64,000 nt of DNA. Source: Rhodanobacter thiooxydans LCS2 (GTDB lineage Bacteria > Pseudomonadota > Gammaproteobacteria > Xanthomonadales > Rhodanobacteraceae). Below, in pieces: positions 1 through 7,598 of this stretch. A model generated the notes under the pieces. The model saw only the letters and a program-made list of their open reading frames with translations. It ran no database searches and was not told the DNA's origin. Made by a program: the position numbers and the translations under genes. Within the stretch, counting starts at the first letter, position 1; every line of letters starts with the position of its first letter. Location: positions 1 to 64,000 of the forward strand of contig NZ_AJXW01000041.1 of assembly GCF_000264375.1 (NCBI RefSeq). The letters run 5' to 3'.

Positions 1-75
1 GAAGCTTTTGAGGCAAAGAGCAAGAGCACCCCACCCCAGCCCTCCCCTGCTATGCAGGAGAGGGAGTAAAAAGCG
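1..75. repeat. Intergenic hairpin repeat
   Basis: Short gap before the first gene. It holds a pyrimidine-rich hairpin of the form CCCTCCCCTG...CAGGAGAGGGAG. It also has the motif GCTTTTG, then AAAGAGCA, then CACCCCACCCC, which recurs in similar order near 61889-61926. I read this as a copy of a dispersed intergenic repeat. It could also end transcription of the permease gene that follows on the minus strand. No gene is visible. Confidence 0.45.
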
Positions 76-1314
76 TCACACGCTGCGCGTCGCCTCCACC
101 GGCGACACGCGCGAGGCGCGCAGCGCCGGCGCCAGCACCGCGCCCTGGCCGAGCAACAGCAGCGCCACCATGCCGATGCCCACATAGGCCATCGACATGT
201 GGCTCATCTCGAAACGGGTCACCGTCCACAGGTTGAAGGCAACCGCCAGCACGGCACCCAGCACCACGCCGCTCGCGCTGATCAGGAAGTTCTCGGTCAG
301 GAAGTAGGCGAGGATGTCGCGCTGCCGGGCGCCCAGCGCGCGGCGCACGCCGATCTGCTTGCGGCGCTGGCCGACCCAGAAGCTGGTGAGGCCGACGATG
401 CCGGCGGCGGTGATCGCCAGCAGCACCACGCTGATGATGCCCATCAGGATCGCCATGCCGCGGTCGCGGTCGTACACCTTGTGGCGGATGGTGGCGTAGT
501 CCTGGATGCCGTCCTTCGGCTCGATGATGCGCAGGCGGCTTTGCGCGTACAGCGCTTTGGGCGCATCGCGCATCGCGTCGGCGAGCTGGCCGGGCCTGGC
601 GCGCACGATATAGAAGATGCCGCGCGCATCATCCGCCCGCAGCGGCCAGATCAGCGCCTGCCCGGCATAGCCGTTGCTCCATTGGTCCACGCCCTGCCGG
701 TGCAGCGGGTCGACGATGCCGACGATGGTGCTCGGCTCGGTGCCCATCGCGTAGAAGCTTTTGCCCAGCGCGTTGCCGTCGGGGAACAAACGGTCGGCCA
801 GCGCCTTGCTCACGATCACCGTCGGCGGAGTGATGGCCTGCTGGGTGCCCATCACCATCACCTCGTCGGGGCGGAAATTGCGCCCGGCGATGAGCTTCAG
901 ACCCAGCGTGTCGATAAAATGCTCGTCGCCGGTGTACACCGCCGCATCCGTGGTCGGCTTGACCTGCTCGGGCGTCATGGTGACGAAGTTGTCCCAGCCG
1001 CCGCCCCTGAGCGGATAGCCGCTGGCCGGCGTGGCGTTGCGCACGGCCGGCAGCTGCCGCAGCGCGAGCAGGTCGGCGCGCACCTGCGCATCGACCTGTT
1101 CCGTCGATCGGTCGGCGGCCCACTGGTTCTGGATGACGAACACGTTGGCCTCGTCCACGCCGCTCGCCGTGGACAGGTTGGCCAGCCGCTGGTGGATGAT
1201 GAACAGCGCGTTGCACACGATGGCCAGCGTCAGCGCGATCTGCAGCGCGATCAGCAGGGTGCCCGCCTTGTGCCGGCGCAGCGCGGTGAGGATGGGCCTG
1301 ATCTGGATATGCAT
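76..1314 (-). CDS. FtsX/MacB-type ABC transporter permease (second of two)
   Basis: Inner-membrane permease of 412 residues in the MacB/FtsX family. A first membrane segment at about residues 17-40 is followed by a large periplasmic MacB-type core domain. Three further helices in the C-terminal 130 residues (starting at a MAILMGIISVVLL stretch) carry the FtsX signature region, including GVRRALGAR. Its start lies 10 bases after the stop of the upstream permease, so the two are co-transcribed with the ATPase and adaptor. Such sets are thought to act mechanically on periplasmic substrates (efflux of peptides, antibiotics or lipids). The substrate cannot be told from sequence. Confidence 0.9.
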   Translation of the reverse strand: MHIQIRPILTALRRHKAGTLLIALQIALTLAIVCNALFIIHQRLANLSTASGVDEANVFVIQNQWAADRSTEQVDAQVRADLLALRQLPAVRNATPASGYPLRGGGWDNFVTMTPEQVKPTTDAAVYTGDEHFIDTLGLKLIAGRNFRPDEVMVMGTQQAITPPTVIVSKALADRLFPDGNALGKSFYAMGTEPSTIVGIVDPLHRQGVDQWSNGYAGQALIWPLRADDARGIFYIVRARPGQLADAMRDAPKALYAQSRLRIIEPKDGIQDYATIRHKVYDRDRGMAILMGIISVVLLAITAAGIVGLTSFWVGQRRKQIGVRRALGARQRDILAYFLTENFLISASGVVLGAVLAVAFNLWTVTRFEMSHMSMAYVGIGMVALLLLGQGAVLAPALRASRVSPVEATRSV

Positions 1315-1324
1315 GGCGCTCTCC

Positions 1325-2635
1325 TCAGCTCGACTTCAGTTGCCAGGCGGGTTGCACGTGCGCCGCGCGCCACGCCGGGTAGAACGCCGCCAGCACGGTG
1401 GCGAGGATCGCCACCACGAAGGTCAGGCCAACCAGCGAGAGGTCGAGCCGCGCCAGCCTGGCGATCTCCGGCTGGAACAGGATGCCCACGCCGGACACGC
1501 CCACCGCGGTGAACAGCAGGCCGAGCACGCCGCCGGCCAGGCCCACCGTGCCGGCCTCGACCAGGTATTGCGTGTAGATCTCGCCCCGCGTTGCGCCCAG
1601 CGCTCGGCGCACGCCGATCTCGCCGGCGCGGCGCATGAACTTGGCCAGCAGCAGGCCGATGGTGTTGACCAGGCAGATCAGGAAAAAGCCCAGCGCCACC
1701 ACCAGCGCGATGCGGCTTTCCGGCGGCACCACGTGCTCGTAGTCGAGCCACTGGATCACGTCGCGCAGGCGCACGTTGGCGGCCCAGGCGAAGCGGCCCG
1801 CGTGCTGCTGGTCGGCGGCGTAGTTTTCCAGGAAAACGCGGTAGCGGGCGACTTCGGCGGGGCTATCCAGTTCCACCCACGGCGTGAGCCACACACAGTT
1901 GCTCTGCAGATAGCCCTGCCAGCTGGTGTAGCTGATCGAACCGCGGCAACTGTTGCGCCCGCCGGTGCGCATCTGCAAGTCGAGCGCACGATTGAACACC
2001 ATGTAGATGTCCGGCTCGTCGGCGAAGCCGCTGGTGCTGAACAGGTCGTAGAAGCGCGGGCGTGGGTTCCAGTGGCTGGCGACGCCCACGATGCGGAAGT
2101 CATGGCCGCCCAGGCCGAGCGTGCGCCCCGTGCTGTCGGCGCCACCGAACAGCTTCTGGTTGAGCTCGCTGCTGATGACCACGTCGCTGGCCCGCGCCTC
2201 GTCGTCCTGCGCGCCCCAGCCCCTGCCGTAGCGGAACGGCACCTCGAACATGCCGAAGAAATCGGCGGTGACGGCGTAGCCGTTGGCGTTCAGCGGAAGC
2301 TCGCGGTTGCCTCCCGGCATCACCGACAGCTGCACCGGATACAACAGGGTCTGGCGCTTGGCCTGATGCGCACGCAGCAGCGCCATCGCGTCGACGTAAC
2401 CCAGCGCTTCCGCCGGCTCGCCCTCCCGGTTCTGCTGCGGCCCCCAGCCGTCCACCTGCGGCGTGAACAGCTGCGCGGACTTGCCCGGAATCGGGTTGCC
2501 CGACACCGCGCGGAACACCGACCAGGTGATCATCGACGCGGCCACGCCGAAACCGATCGCCATCACCATCAAGGTGGTGAGCGCGGGGTTGCGCCGCAGG
2601 CTGCGCAGGCCGAGTTGGAGGTAATAGGCAAGCAT
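1325..2635 (-). CDS. FtsX/MacB-type ABC transporter permease (first of two)
   Basis: Permease of 436 residues with the same plan as its neighbour: an N-terminal helix at about residues 18-40, a periplasmic MacB core domain, then a C-terminal three-helix FtsX domain containing GVRRALGATRGEIY. The two permeases are clearly diverged, so they probably form a heterodimer, unlike classical MacB where ATPase and permease are fused and homodimeric. A pair of cysteines in the periplasmic part (around NSCRGS and SNCVW) could form a disulfide. The gene lies downstream of the ATPase, across a 120-base gap that contains an intergenic repeat. Confidence 0.9.
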   Translation of the reverse strand: MLAYYLQLGLRSLRRNPALTTLMVMAIGFGVAASMITWSVFRAVSGNPIPGKSAQLFTPQVDGWGPQQNREGEPAEALGYVDAMALLRAHQAKRQTLLYPVQLSVMPGGNRELPLNANGYAVTADFFGMFEVPFRYGRGWGAQDDEARASDVVISSELNQKLFGGADSTGRTLGLGGHDFRIVGVASHWNPRPRFYDLFSTSGFADEPDIYMVFNRALDLQMRTGGRNSCRGSISYTSWQGYLQSNCVWLTPWVELDSPAEVARYRVFLENYAADQQHAGRFAWAANVRLRDVIQWLDYEHVVPPESRIALVVALGFFLICLVNTIGLLLAKFMRRAGEIGVRRALGATRGEIYTQYLVEAGTVGLAGGVLGLLFTAVGVSGVGILFQPEIARLARLDLSLVGLTFVVAILATVLAAFYPAWRAAHVQPAWQLKSS

Positions 2636-2659
2636 CAGGAATCTCTGCCGGAGAAGTGG

Positions 2660-2755
2660 GTGGGGAATGGAGAATCAGGAACAGGGAGTTGCCGCGACGC
2701 CACGTCCGTGCACACTTTTGCCATTCCCTATTCCCTGCTCCCTGTTCCCGCCCAA
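2660..2755. repeat. Intergenic inverted repeat of GGGAAT/ATTCCC type
   Basis: Gap between the ATPase stop and the permease start. It contains GGAATGGAGAATCAGG and ACAGGGAG on one side, and CCATTCCCTATTCCC, TGCTCCCTGTTCCC on the other. These can fold into an imperfect hairpin. Repeats built from GGGAATGGGGAAT-like words are common between genes in Xanthomonadales. It sits inside the apparent operon and could modulate permease expression. Confidence 0.5.
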
Positions 2756-3478
2756 TCAGCCATGCGCCTCGCCGGCCTCGATCGCGTGCATGGTGTGGAA
2801 ACGCGGGTCCTCCGACAGGTCCACCACCTGGCCGTCGATGATGTGCACGTTGCGCTGGGCGCGCGCGGCCAGTTCCGGGTCGTGCGTGACCATCACGATG
2901 GTGGCGCCCTCGCGGTGGATGTCTTCGAGCAGTTCGAGCACGCTGCGCGCCATCTGCGTGTCCAGGTTGCCGGTCGGCTCGTCCGCCAGCAGCAGGCGCG
3001 GCGAGCCGGCCAGCGCGCGGGCGATCGCCACGCGCTGCTGCTGACCGCCGGAAAGTTCGGCCGGGTAGTGCTTGGCGCGCGAGGCCAGGCCGACGCGCTC
3101 CAGCGAATCCATGATGCGCTGCTTGCGCTCGGCCGCCTTCATGCCGCGGTAGCGCAGCGGCACCTCGATGTTGTCGAACACGTTGAGATCGGGAATCAGG
3201 TTGAACGCCTGGAAGATGAAGCCGATCTTCTCGTTGCGGATCTTCGAGCGCGCGTTGTCGTTGAGGTTGCTCACCTCGATGCCGTCCAGGTGGTACTCGC
3301 CGCCGGAGAAGGTCTCCAGCAGGCCGGCGATGGTCAGGAAGGTGGTCTTGCCGGAGCCGGACGGACCGGTGACGGCGACGAACTCGCCCTCCTTTACGTC
3401 GATGTTGAAATCGCGCAGCGCATAGGTCTCCACCACTTCGGTGCGGTAGACCTTGGACAGGTGAGTCATCTTCAGCAT
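2756..3478 (-). CDS. ABC transporter ATP-binding protein (MacB/LolD type)
   Basis: ATPase of 240 residues. Walker A GPSGSGKT is at residues 38-45, the Q-loop glutamine at 90, the signature LSGGQ at 142-146, and Walker B LLLADE at 162-167 followed by the switch-region GNLD. Length and motifs fit the stand-alone ATPases that energise MacB/FtsX-type permeases. The start at MLKMTHLSKVYR gives the normal family length; the frame stays open upstream but only as antisense of the adaptor gene. It lies between the adaptor gene (upstream) and the two permeases (downstream), which completes a four-gene efflux operon. Confidence 0.95.
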   Translation of the reverse strand: MLKMTHLSKVYRTEVVETYALRDFNIDVKEGEFVAVTGPSGSGKTTFLTIAGLLETFSGGEYHLDGIEVSNLNDNARSKIRNEKIGFIFQAFNLIPDLNVFDNIEVPLRYRGMKAAERKQRIMDSLERVGLASRAKHYPAELSGGQQQRVAIARALAGSPRLLLADEPTGNLDTQMARSVLELLEDIHREGATIVMVTHDPELAARAQRNVHIIDGQVVDLSEDPRFHTMHAIEAGEAHG

Positions 3479-3510
3479 GGTTGCGTCCTTTGGTGGTGGT
3501 GGTGTTTTGC

Positions 3511-3534
3511 CCCTCCCCTGCACGCAGGGGAGGG
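3511..3534. repeat. GC hairpin between adaptor and ATPase genes
   Basis: Perfect inverted repeat CCCTCCCCTGC / GCAGGGGAGGG with a two-base centre, lying in the 65-base gap between the adaptor stop and the ATPase start. It resembles the hairpin at the left edge of the window. There is no T-run after it on the minus strand, so it is more likely an mRNA-stability or attenuation element, or a repeat copy, than a strong terminator. Confidence 0.55.
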
Positions 3535-3543
3535 AGGAAATCG

Positions 3544-4815
3544 TCAGTTGCTGATCGCGACCGTGGCCGCGCCCTTGAAGCTGTCGGTGCCGGAGATCAC
3601 GATGCGGTCGCCTTCCTTCAGGCCGTCGAGGATCTCCACCTTGTCGATGCTGGAGGCGCCGACGCGGATCGGGGTTTTCTTGGCGATGCCGTCGCGCACC
3701 AGGTAGGCATAGCTGCCGCCCGATTCGTCGACGAACGAACCACGCTGCACGGTCAGCACGTCGTCGCGCTTGTCCAGCAGCACGCGCACCGACAGGCGCT
3801 GGTTCTGCCGCAGCTGTTTCGGCGTGTCGCCCTCGAAGCGCAGCCGCGCGGCGACCTGGCCGTTGACCACTTCCGGCGAGATCGCGCTGACCAGGCCCTT
3901 CCAGGTGTGGCCATTGCCGCTGATCTCGCCGGCCATGCCGATGCCGAGATCGCGCGCGAAGCTTTCCGGCACCTGCATCTCCACCTGCAGCGCGGACAAG
4001 TCGATCACGCTGAGCAGCTGCGCGTCCTTGGCCACGGTGGCGCGTTCGGCAATGAACAGCTGGCCGACCTGGCCGTCCACCGGCGACTTCACGCTGAGGT
4101 CGTCGACCTGGCGCTGCAGATCCTTCACCAGCAGCAGCTGGCGCTCGTGCGCGAGCTTCTTCGACTGGATGTCGAAGCTGAGGCTGTCGTTGTCCAGGCC
4201 GAGGTTGGCCTTGGCGTGCGCCGTGGCGATTTTCGACTTGTCCACCGCGTCCTTGGCCTTGTCCACGTCCATGTTGGACACCGCGCCCTTGGCATACGCC
4301 TTTTGGTAGCGATCGAGGTTGCGCTCGGCGGTGGTCTGGTCGATGGTGGCGTTGTCGTAGGTTTCCTGCAGCGCGGAACGCTTCTTGCGCGCGTCGATCT
4401 GTGCGCGCTGGTACTCCACTTCCATCGCGTCGGCGTTGCTCAGTTCCTGCGCCAGCTTGTTGGTCAGCTCGGGGCTGACGATGGTGGCCAGCACCTGGCC
4501 CACCTTCACCGTGTCGCCGGCGTGCACCTTCAGCGTCACCGCTCCGCCGGAGGTGGCGTACAGGGTGGGACTGACCGCCGCCACCACCTTGCCCTCGGCG
4601 GCGATGTCGCGCACGAACGGGCCGCGTTCGACGGTGGCGAAGGCCAGCCGCGAGCTGCTGACCGATGCGGACGCCGAGAACAGCCGGCCGATACCCGGCG
4701 CCAGCCAGGCCAGCAGCGCCAGCACGAGCACGCCGGCGCCCAGCAGGATCAGCCGGCGCTTGTGGTTGGGTTTGACCTCGACCAGTCGGTCTTGTGCGGA
4801 AGTGTCGCGGATCAT
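3544..4815 (-). CDS. Periplasmic adaptor subunit (MacA/HlyD family)
   Basis: Membrane-fusion protein of 423 residues anchored by one N-terminal helix (about residues 20-40). A barrel-sandwich/lipoyl-like half, a long alpha-helical hairpin (about residues 130-230, rich in E, K, Q and A) and a C-terminal beta-barrel and membrane-proximal domain follow. It would link the inner-membrane permeases to an outer-membrane TolC-type channel, which is not encoded here. I chose the start MIRDTSAQ because the N-terminal anchor then begins at a normal distance. It is the first gene of the efflux operon; its upstream region carries two palindromes. Confidence 0.9.
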   Translation of the reverse strand: MIRDTSAQDRLVEVKPNHKRRLILLGAGVLVLALLAWLAPGIGRLFSASASVSSSRLAFATVERGPFVRDIAAEGKVVAAVSPTLYATSGGAVTLKVHAGDTVKVGQVLATIVSPELTNKLAQELSNADAMEVEYQRAQIDARKKRSALQETYDNATIDQTTAERNLDRYQKAYAKGAVSNMDVDKAKDAVDKSKIATAHAKANLGLDNDSLSFDIQSKKLAHERQLLLVKDLQRQVDDLSVKSPVDGQVGQLFIAERATVAKDAQLLSVIDLSALQVEMQVPESFARDLGIGMAGEISGNGHTWKGLVSAISPEVVNGQVAARLRFEGDTPKQLRQNQRLSVRVLLDKRDDVLTVQRGSFVDESGGSYAYLVRDGIAKKTPIRVGASSIDKVEILDGLKEGDRIVISGTDSFKGAATVAISN

Positions 4816-4891
4816 CGATGCCGTTCCTGACCGCGTACAGCGCGGTTGCACAGCGGTCACTGCAATCCACGTGCCACACGCAAAGCGACGC

Positions 4892-4905
4892 GACAAACGC
4901 TTGTC
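4892..4905. promoter_or_regulatory. Palindrome GACAA-N4-TTGTC upstream of efflux operon
   Basis: Perfect inverted repeat GACAAACGCTTGTC about 77 bases upstream of the adaptor start, in a position compatible with an operator near the promoter. No regulator gene lies beside the operon, so the factor, if any, is encoded elsewhere. Supported only by symmetry and position. Confidence 0.35.
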
Positions 4906-4940
4906 CCGCAACGGTTTGCCGCACGCGCGCGGCAGCGGTC

Positions 4941-4958
4941 CAGTGTCCGCGGACACTG
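4941..4958. promoter_or_regulatory. 18-bp perfect palindrome upstream of efflux operon
   Basis: CAGTGTCCGCGGACACTG is a perfect 18-base palindrome about 126 bases upstream of the adaptor start and beyond the TonB-receptor terminator. The related half-site word TTGTCCG occurs just next to it (as CGGACAA on the plus strand). A two-fold symmetric protein-binding site is the simplest reading. Confidence 0.4.
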
Positions 4959-5011
4959 CTCGGACAACCGGACGAACACGCCGGCCAGCGCCGGACACCG
5001 CCCCGCAAACG

Positions 5012-5043
5012 CGACAGGCCCCGGTTCGCACCGGGGCCTGTCG
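5012..5043 (-). terminator. Terminator hairpin of the TonB-receptor gene
   Basis: A 14-base perfect stem (CGACAGGCCCCGGT with its complement) closed by a TCGC tetraloop, 37 bases past the stop of the TonB receptor. The T-run on the minus strand is short (GCGTTTGCGG). The stem alone is strong enough for a likely terminator, and it separates the island from the efflux operon. Confidence 0.7.
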
Positions 5044-5079
5044 ACGACATCCGTGTCGTGCAGACGTGCCGCTCGCCGC

Positions 5080-7569
5080 CTAGAACTCCTGTGTGAAGCG
5101 CATGCCGATGGTACGCGGCGGGTTGGTGACGGTGTAGACCTGCCCGTTGGGGTATTGCGACACCACGCCGTGGGCGGCGCAAACCGCCTCGGCGCACTCG
5201 GTGTACTTGTAGAGTTGCCCGCGCTTGTCGAACAGGTTGTTGACGTACACGTCCACTGTCCAGCCGTTCTTGTGGAAACCGGCGGAGACGTCCATGGTCG
5301 TGTAGGCCGCCAGATTGCCGGTCAGGCTGTTTTCGAGCCGGCGCAGGTCAGACTTGCGCTCGCCCACGTGCACCAGCGCACCCTGCAGGAAGGCCTCGTT
5401 TTGGCCAACGTCGAAGGTGTAGCGGGCCACCAGGTTGCCCTTGAATCTGGGCGTCACCGGCAACCGAGTACCCTTCGGCGCCAGCTCCGCGCCGGGGCAA
5501 TCGGTGACCGGCGTACCGTTGGCGTCGGTGAAGCCGCAGTAGGTCGCGGTCAGCTTGGCATCATAGAAGGCGGCGCCGGCACTGAGTTGCAGGTTGTAGG
5601 TAGCGGCCCAGTTCAACTCCGTTTCCAGGCCCCGGATGCGCGCCTGGTTGGCGTTCTTGATCTCGGTCAGGCCGTTGGCGCCGAGAATGCTGAACTGGAA
5701 GTCCTTCCAGTCCTGCTGGAACACCGAGCCGTTGAACGACAGCCGGTTGTCGAGCCAGGTGGTCTTCCAGCCGAACTCGTAGTTGGTCAGGTAGTCCGAC
5801 TTGTACGGCGGCAGCGAGCCGCGGCGGTTCAGGCCACCGGGACGATAGCCCTCGGACCGCGTGAGATAGACCATCTTGGTCGGCGAGATGTTCCAGGTCA
5901 GGTTGGCCTTGCCGAGCGAGCCGGTTTCCTTCACGTTCTTGTCGAAGTCCAGGCACGGCGCGCCGCGGTACGGTTGCGGCGAGATGCAGCCGGCCTCGCC
6001 GTAGCTGGAGCCGGGGAAATAGCCGGCGCTGAACCCGTAGAAGCCGCCCAGGCTGTTGTCGGCGCGGAAGTAGCGTCCGCCGATGGTGCCGGTGAGCGTG
6101 TCGGGGATGAAGTCGTAGGACAGCTCGCCGAACACCGCCTCGTCGCGGTCGGTGCGCACCTGCTCGGTCAGCCAGAGGGTGCTCGGCCAGCCGGTGATCG
6201 ATAGCGAGTCGGCCAGGCCGTTGACCATGTAGCGCTGCTCGATGTCGTGCACCGAGCGCTCCCAGAACAGGCCACCGACCACGCGCAGGCGATCCTCTTT
6301 TGGCGACGCCAGGCGCAGCTCATGGCTGTCCATGGCGTAGCGGTCCTTGCCGATGATGTACTGCGACGGGTTGATCAGCGCGCCGGCGTTGTCGTAGAGG
6401 TAGTTGCCGTACGCGTAGGGTAGCTGGTCGTACCAGAACGAATAGTCGCTGTAGTCGTTGTGCTCGACCTGGATTCGCTTGAGGTGCGCATACGCGTAGG
6501 TCAGGTCGAAGTTGCCGATCTTGCCCTGCAGCGTCAGCGCCGCCTGCCACCAGCGATCGGAGGTGCGCTCCGGATAGAAGTGGGTCAGGGCGAGGTCGCC
6601 GATCGCCGGGTCGGTGGCGATGTTGCCGTGGGCCACGGTGTTCTGTCCCATCAGGGTGCCGTTGATCGACCAGTCGTCGTTGAGGTCGACCTTCAACGCC
6701 GCGCGCCCGCCGTCGATGTCGTTGCCGTTGTAGTCCTTCTTGGCCGCGGGCATGCACACCAGCAGGCTCGACGCCGTGCAGTTCCTGGCGTTGCTGACGG
6801 TGATGCCGGATACCGGGAAAGTGCGCGTGCCTTCCCTGTTGTCGATATAGCCGGCGTCGTGCTCGTGCCAGCCGACGAGGCGGATGGCCGCGCTTTTCGC
6901 GATCGGGATGTTGACCATGCCCTCGACCACGTGCCCGATGCCGCCGTGGGCGACCGAGTCGATGCCGGCGCTGTAGCTGGCGGCGAAACCGCTGGCGTCG
7001 GGCTTGTTGGTGATGATGCGCAGCGCGCCGGACTGCGCGCTGGCGCCGTACAGCGTGCCTTGCGGCCCGGCCAGCACCTCGACGCGGGCGATGTCGTACA
7101 TGTGGATGTCGAGCGGGCCGGTGACGGTGGTGACCGGCTGCTCGTCGAGGTACACGCCGACGCTCGGCCGCGAGCCGGAATGGTTGCCGTCGCCACCGCT
7201 GGCCACGCCACGCATGTAGATCTCGGAGAAGCCCGGGCCGGCGCTCTGGTAGGACACGCTGGGCAGGTACTTCACGTAGTCGTCGAAGTTGGCGATGTGC
7301 AGCTGCTCGATTCTCTCCGAGCCCAGCACCTGGATGCTGATCGGCACCTTCTGCAGGTTCTCGGTGCGTTTCTGCGCGGTCACGGTCACTGCGCTCAGCG
7401 TGGCGACCTTCTGCTCCGCCGGCGGCGTTCCGGTCGGCGGCTGGGTCTGGCCCGCGTCCTGCGCGAACGCGGCCGAACTCATGGCGAAACAGATCGCCGC
7501 GGCGAGCGGCAGGCGGTTCAAGGCCGCGCGCCGTGATTGTACTGGTTGTCTACCCCTAATCCTGTGCAT
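5080..7569 (-). CDS. TonB-dependent outer-membrane receptor
   Basis: Outer-membrane receptor of 829 residues. A signal peptide ends near AFA at residue 36. The plug domain (VTVTAQKRTENLQKVPISI, later a GPQGTLYGAS motif) starts near residue 60, and a 22-strand-type barrel follows, ending in a terminal phenylalanine (RFTQEF). It belongs to the large generic TonB-receptor class of Xanthomonadales and sphingomonads rather than a recognisable siderophore receptor; there is no Fur box and no FecIR pair. It follows the TPR-sulfotransferase by 29 bases in the same direction, downstream of an exported peptidase, a thiolase and a regulator. It is therefore probably the uptake door for the substrate of the neighbouring catabolic island. 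Confidence 0.93.
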   Translation of the reverse strand: MHRIRGRQPVQSRRAALNRLPLAAAICFAMSSAAFAQDAGQTQPPTGTPPAEQKVATLSAVTVTAQKRTENLQKVPISIQVLGSERIEQLHIANFDDYVKYLPSVSYQSAGPGFSEIYMRGVASGGDGNHSGSRPSVGVYLDEQPVTTVTGPLDIHMYDIARVEVLAGPQGTLYGASAQSGALRIITNKPDASGFAASYSAGIDSVAHGGIGHVVEGMVNIPIAKSAAIRLVGWHEHDAGYIDNREGTRTFPVSGITVSNARNCTASSLLVCMPAAKKDYNGNDIDGGRAALKVDLNDDWSINGTLMGQNTVAHGNIATDPAIGDLALTHFYPERTSDRWWQAALTLQGKIGNFDLTYAYAHLKRIQVEHNDYSDYSFWYDQLPYAYGNYLYDNAGALINPSQYIIGKDRYAMDSHELRLASPKEDRLRVVGGLFWERSVHDIEQRYMVNGLADSLSITGWPSTLWLTEQVRTDRDEAVFGELSYDFIPDTLTGTIGGRYFRADNSLGGFYGFSAGYFPGSSYGEAGCISPQPYRGAPCLDFDKNVKETGSLGKANLTWNISPTKMVYLTRSEGYRPGGLNRRGSLPPYKSDYLTNYEFGWKTTWLDNRLSFNGSVFQQDWKDFQFSILGANGLTEIKNANQARIRGLETELNWAATYNLQLSAGAAFYDAKLTATYCGFTDANGTPVTDCPGAELAPKGTRLPVTPRFKGNLVARYTFDVGQNEAFLQGALVHVGERKSDLRRLENSLTGNLAAYTTMDVSAGFHKNGWTVDVYVNNLFDKRGQLYKYTECAEAVCAAHGVVSQYPNGQVYTVTNPPRTIGMRFTQEF

Positions 7570-7598
7570 TGGCTCCCCTCTCTAGGTTCTGGTGACGA

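Noticed and set aside
1031-3706. Long open frame on the plus strand opposite the permease and ATPase genes (891 codons)
   Set aside because: It is antisense to three well-supported genes, is rich in Arg, Ala, His and Gln, and lacks any domain. High GC produces many such mirror frames.
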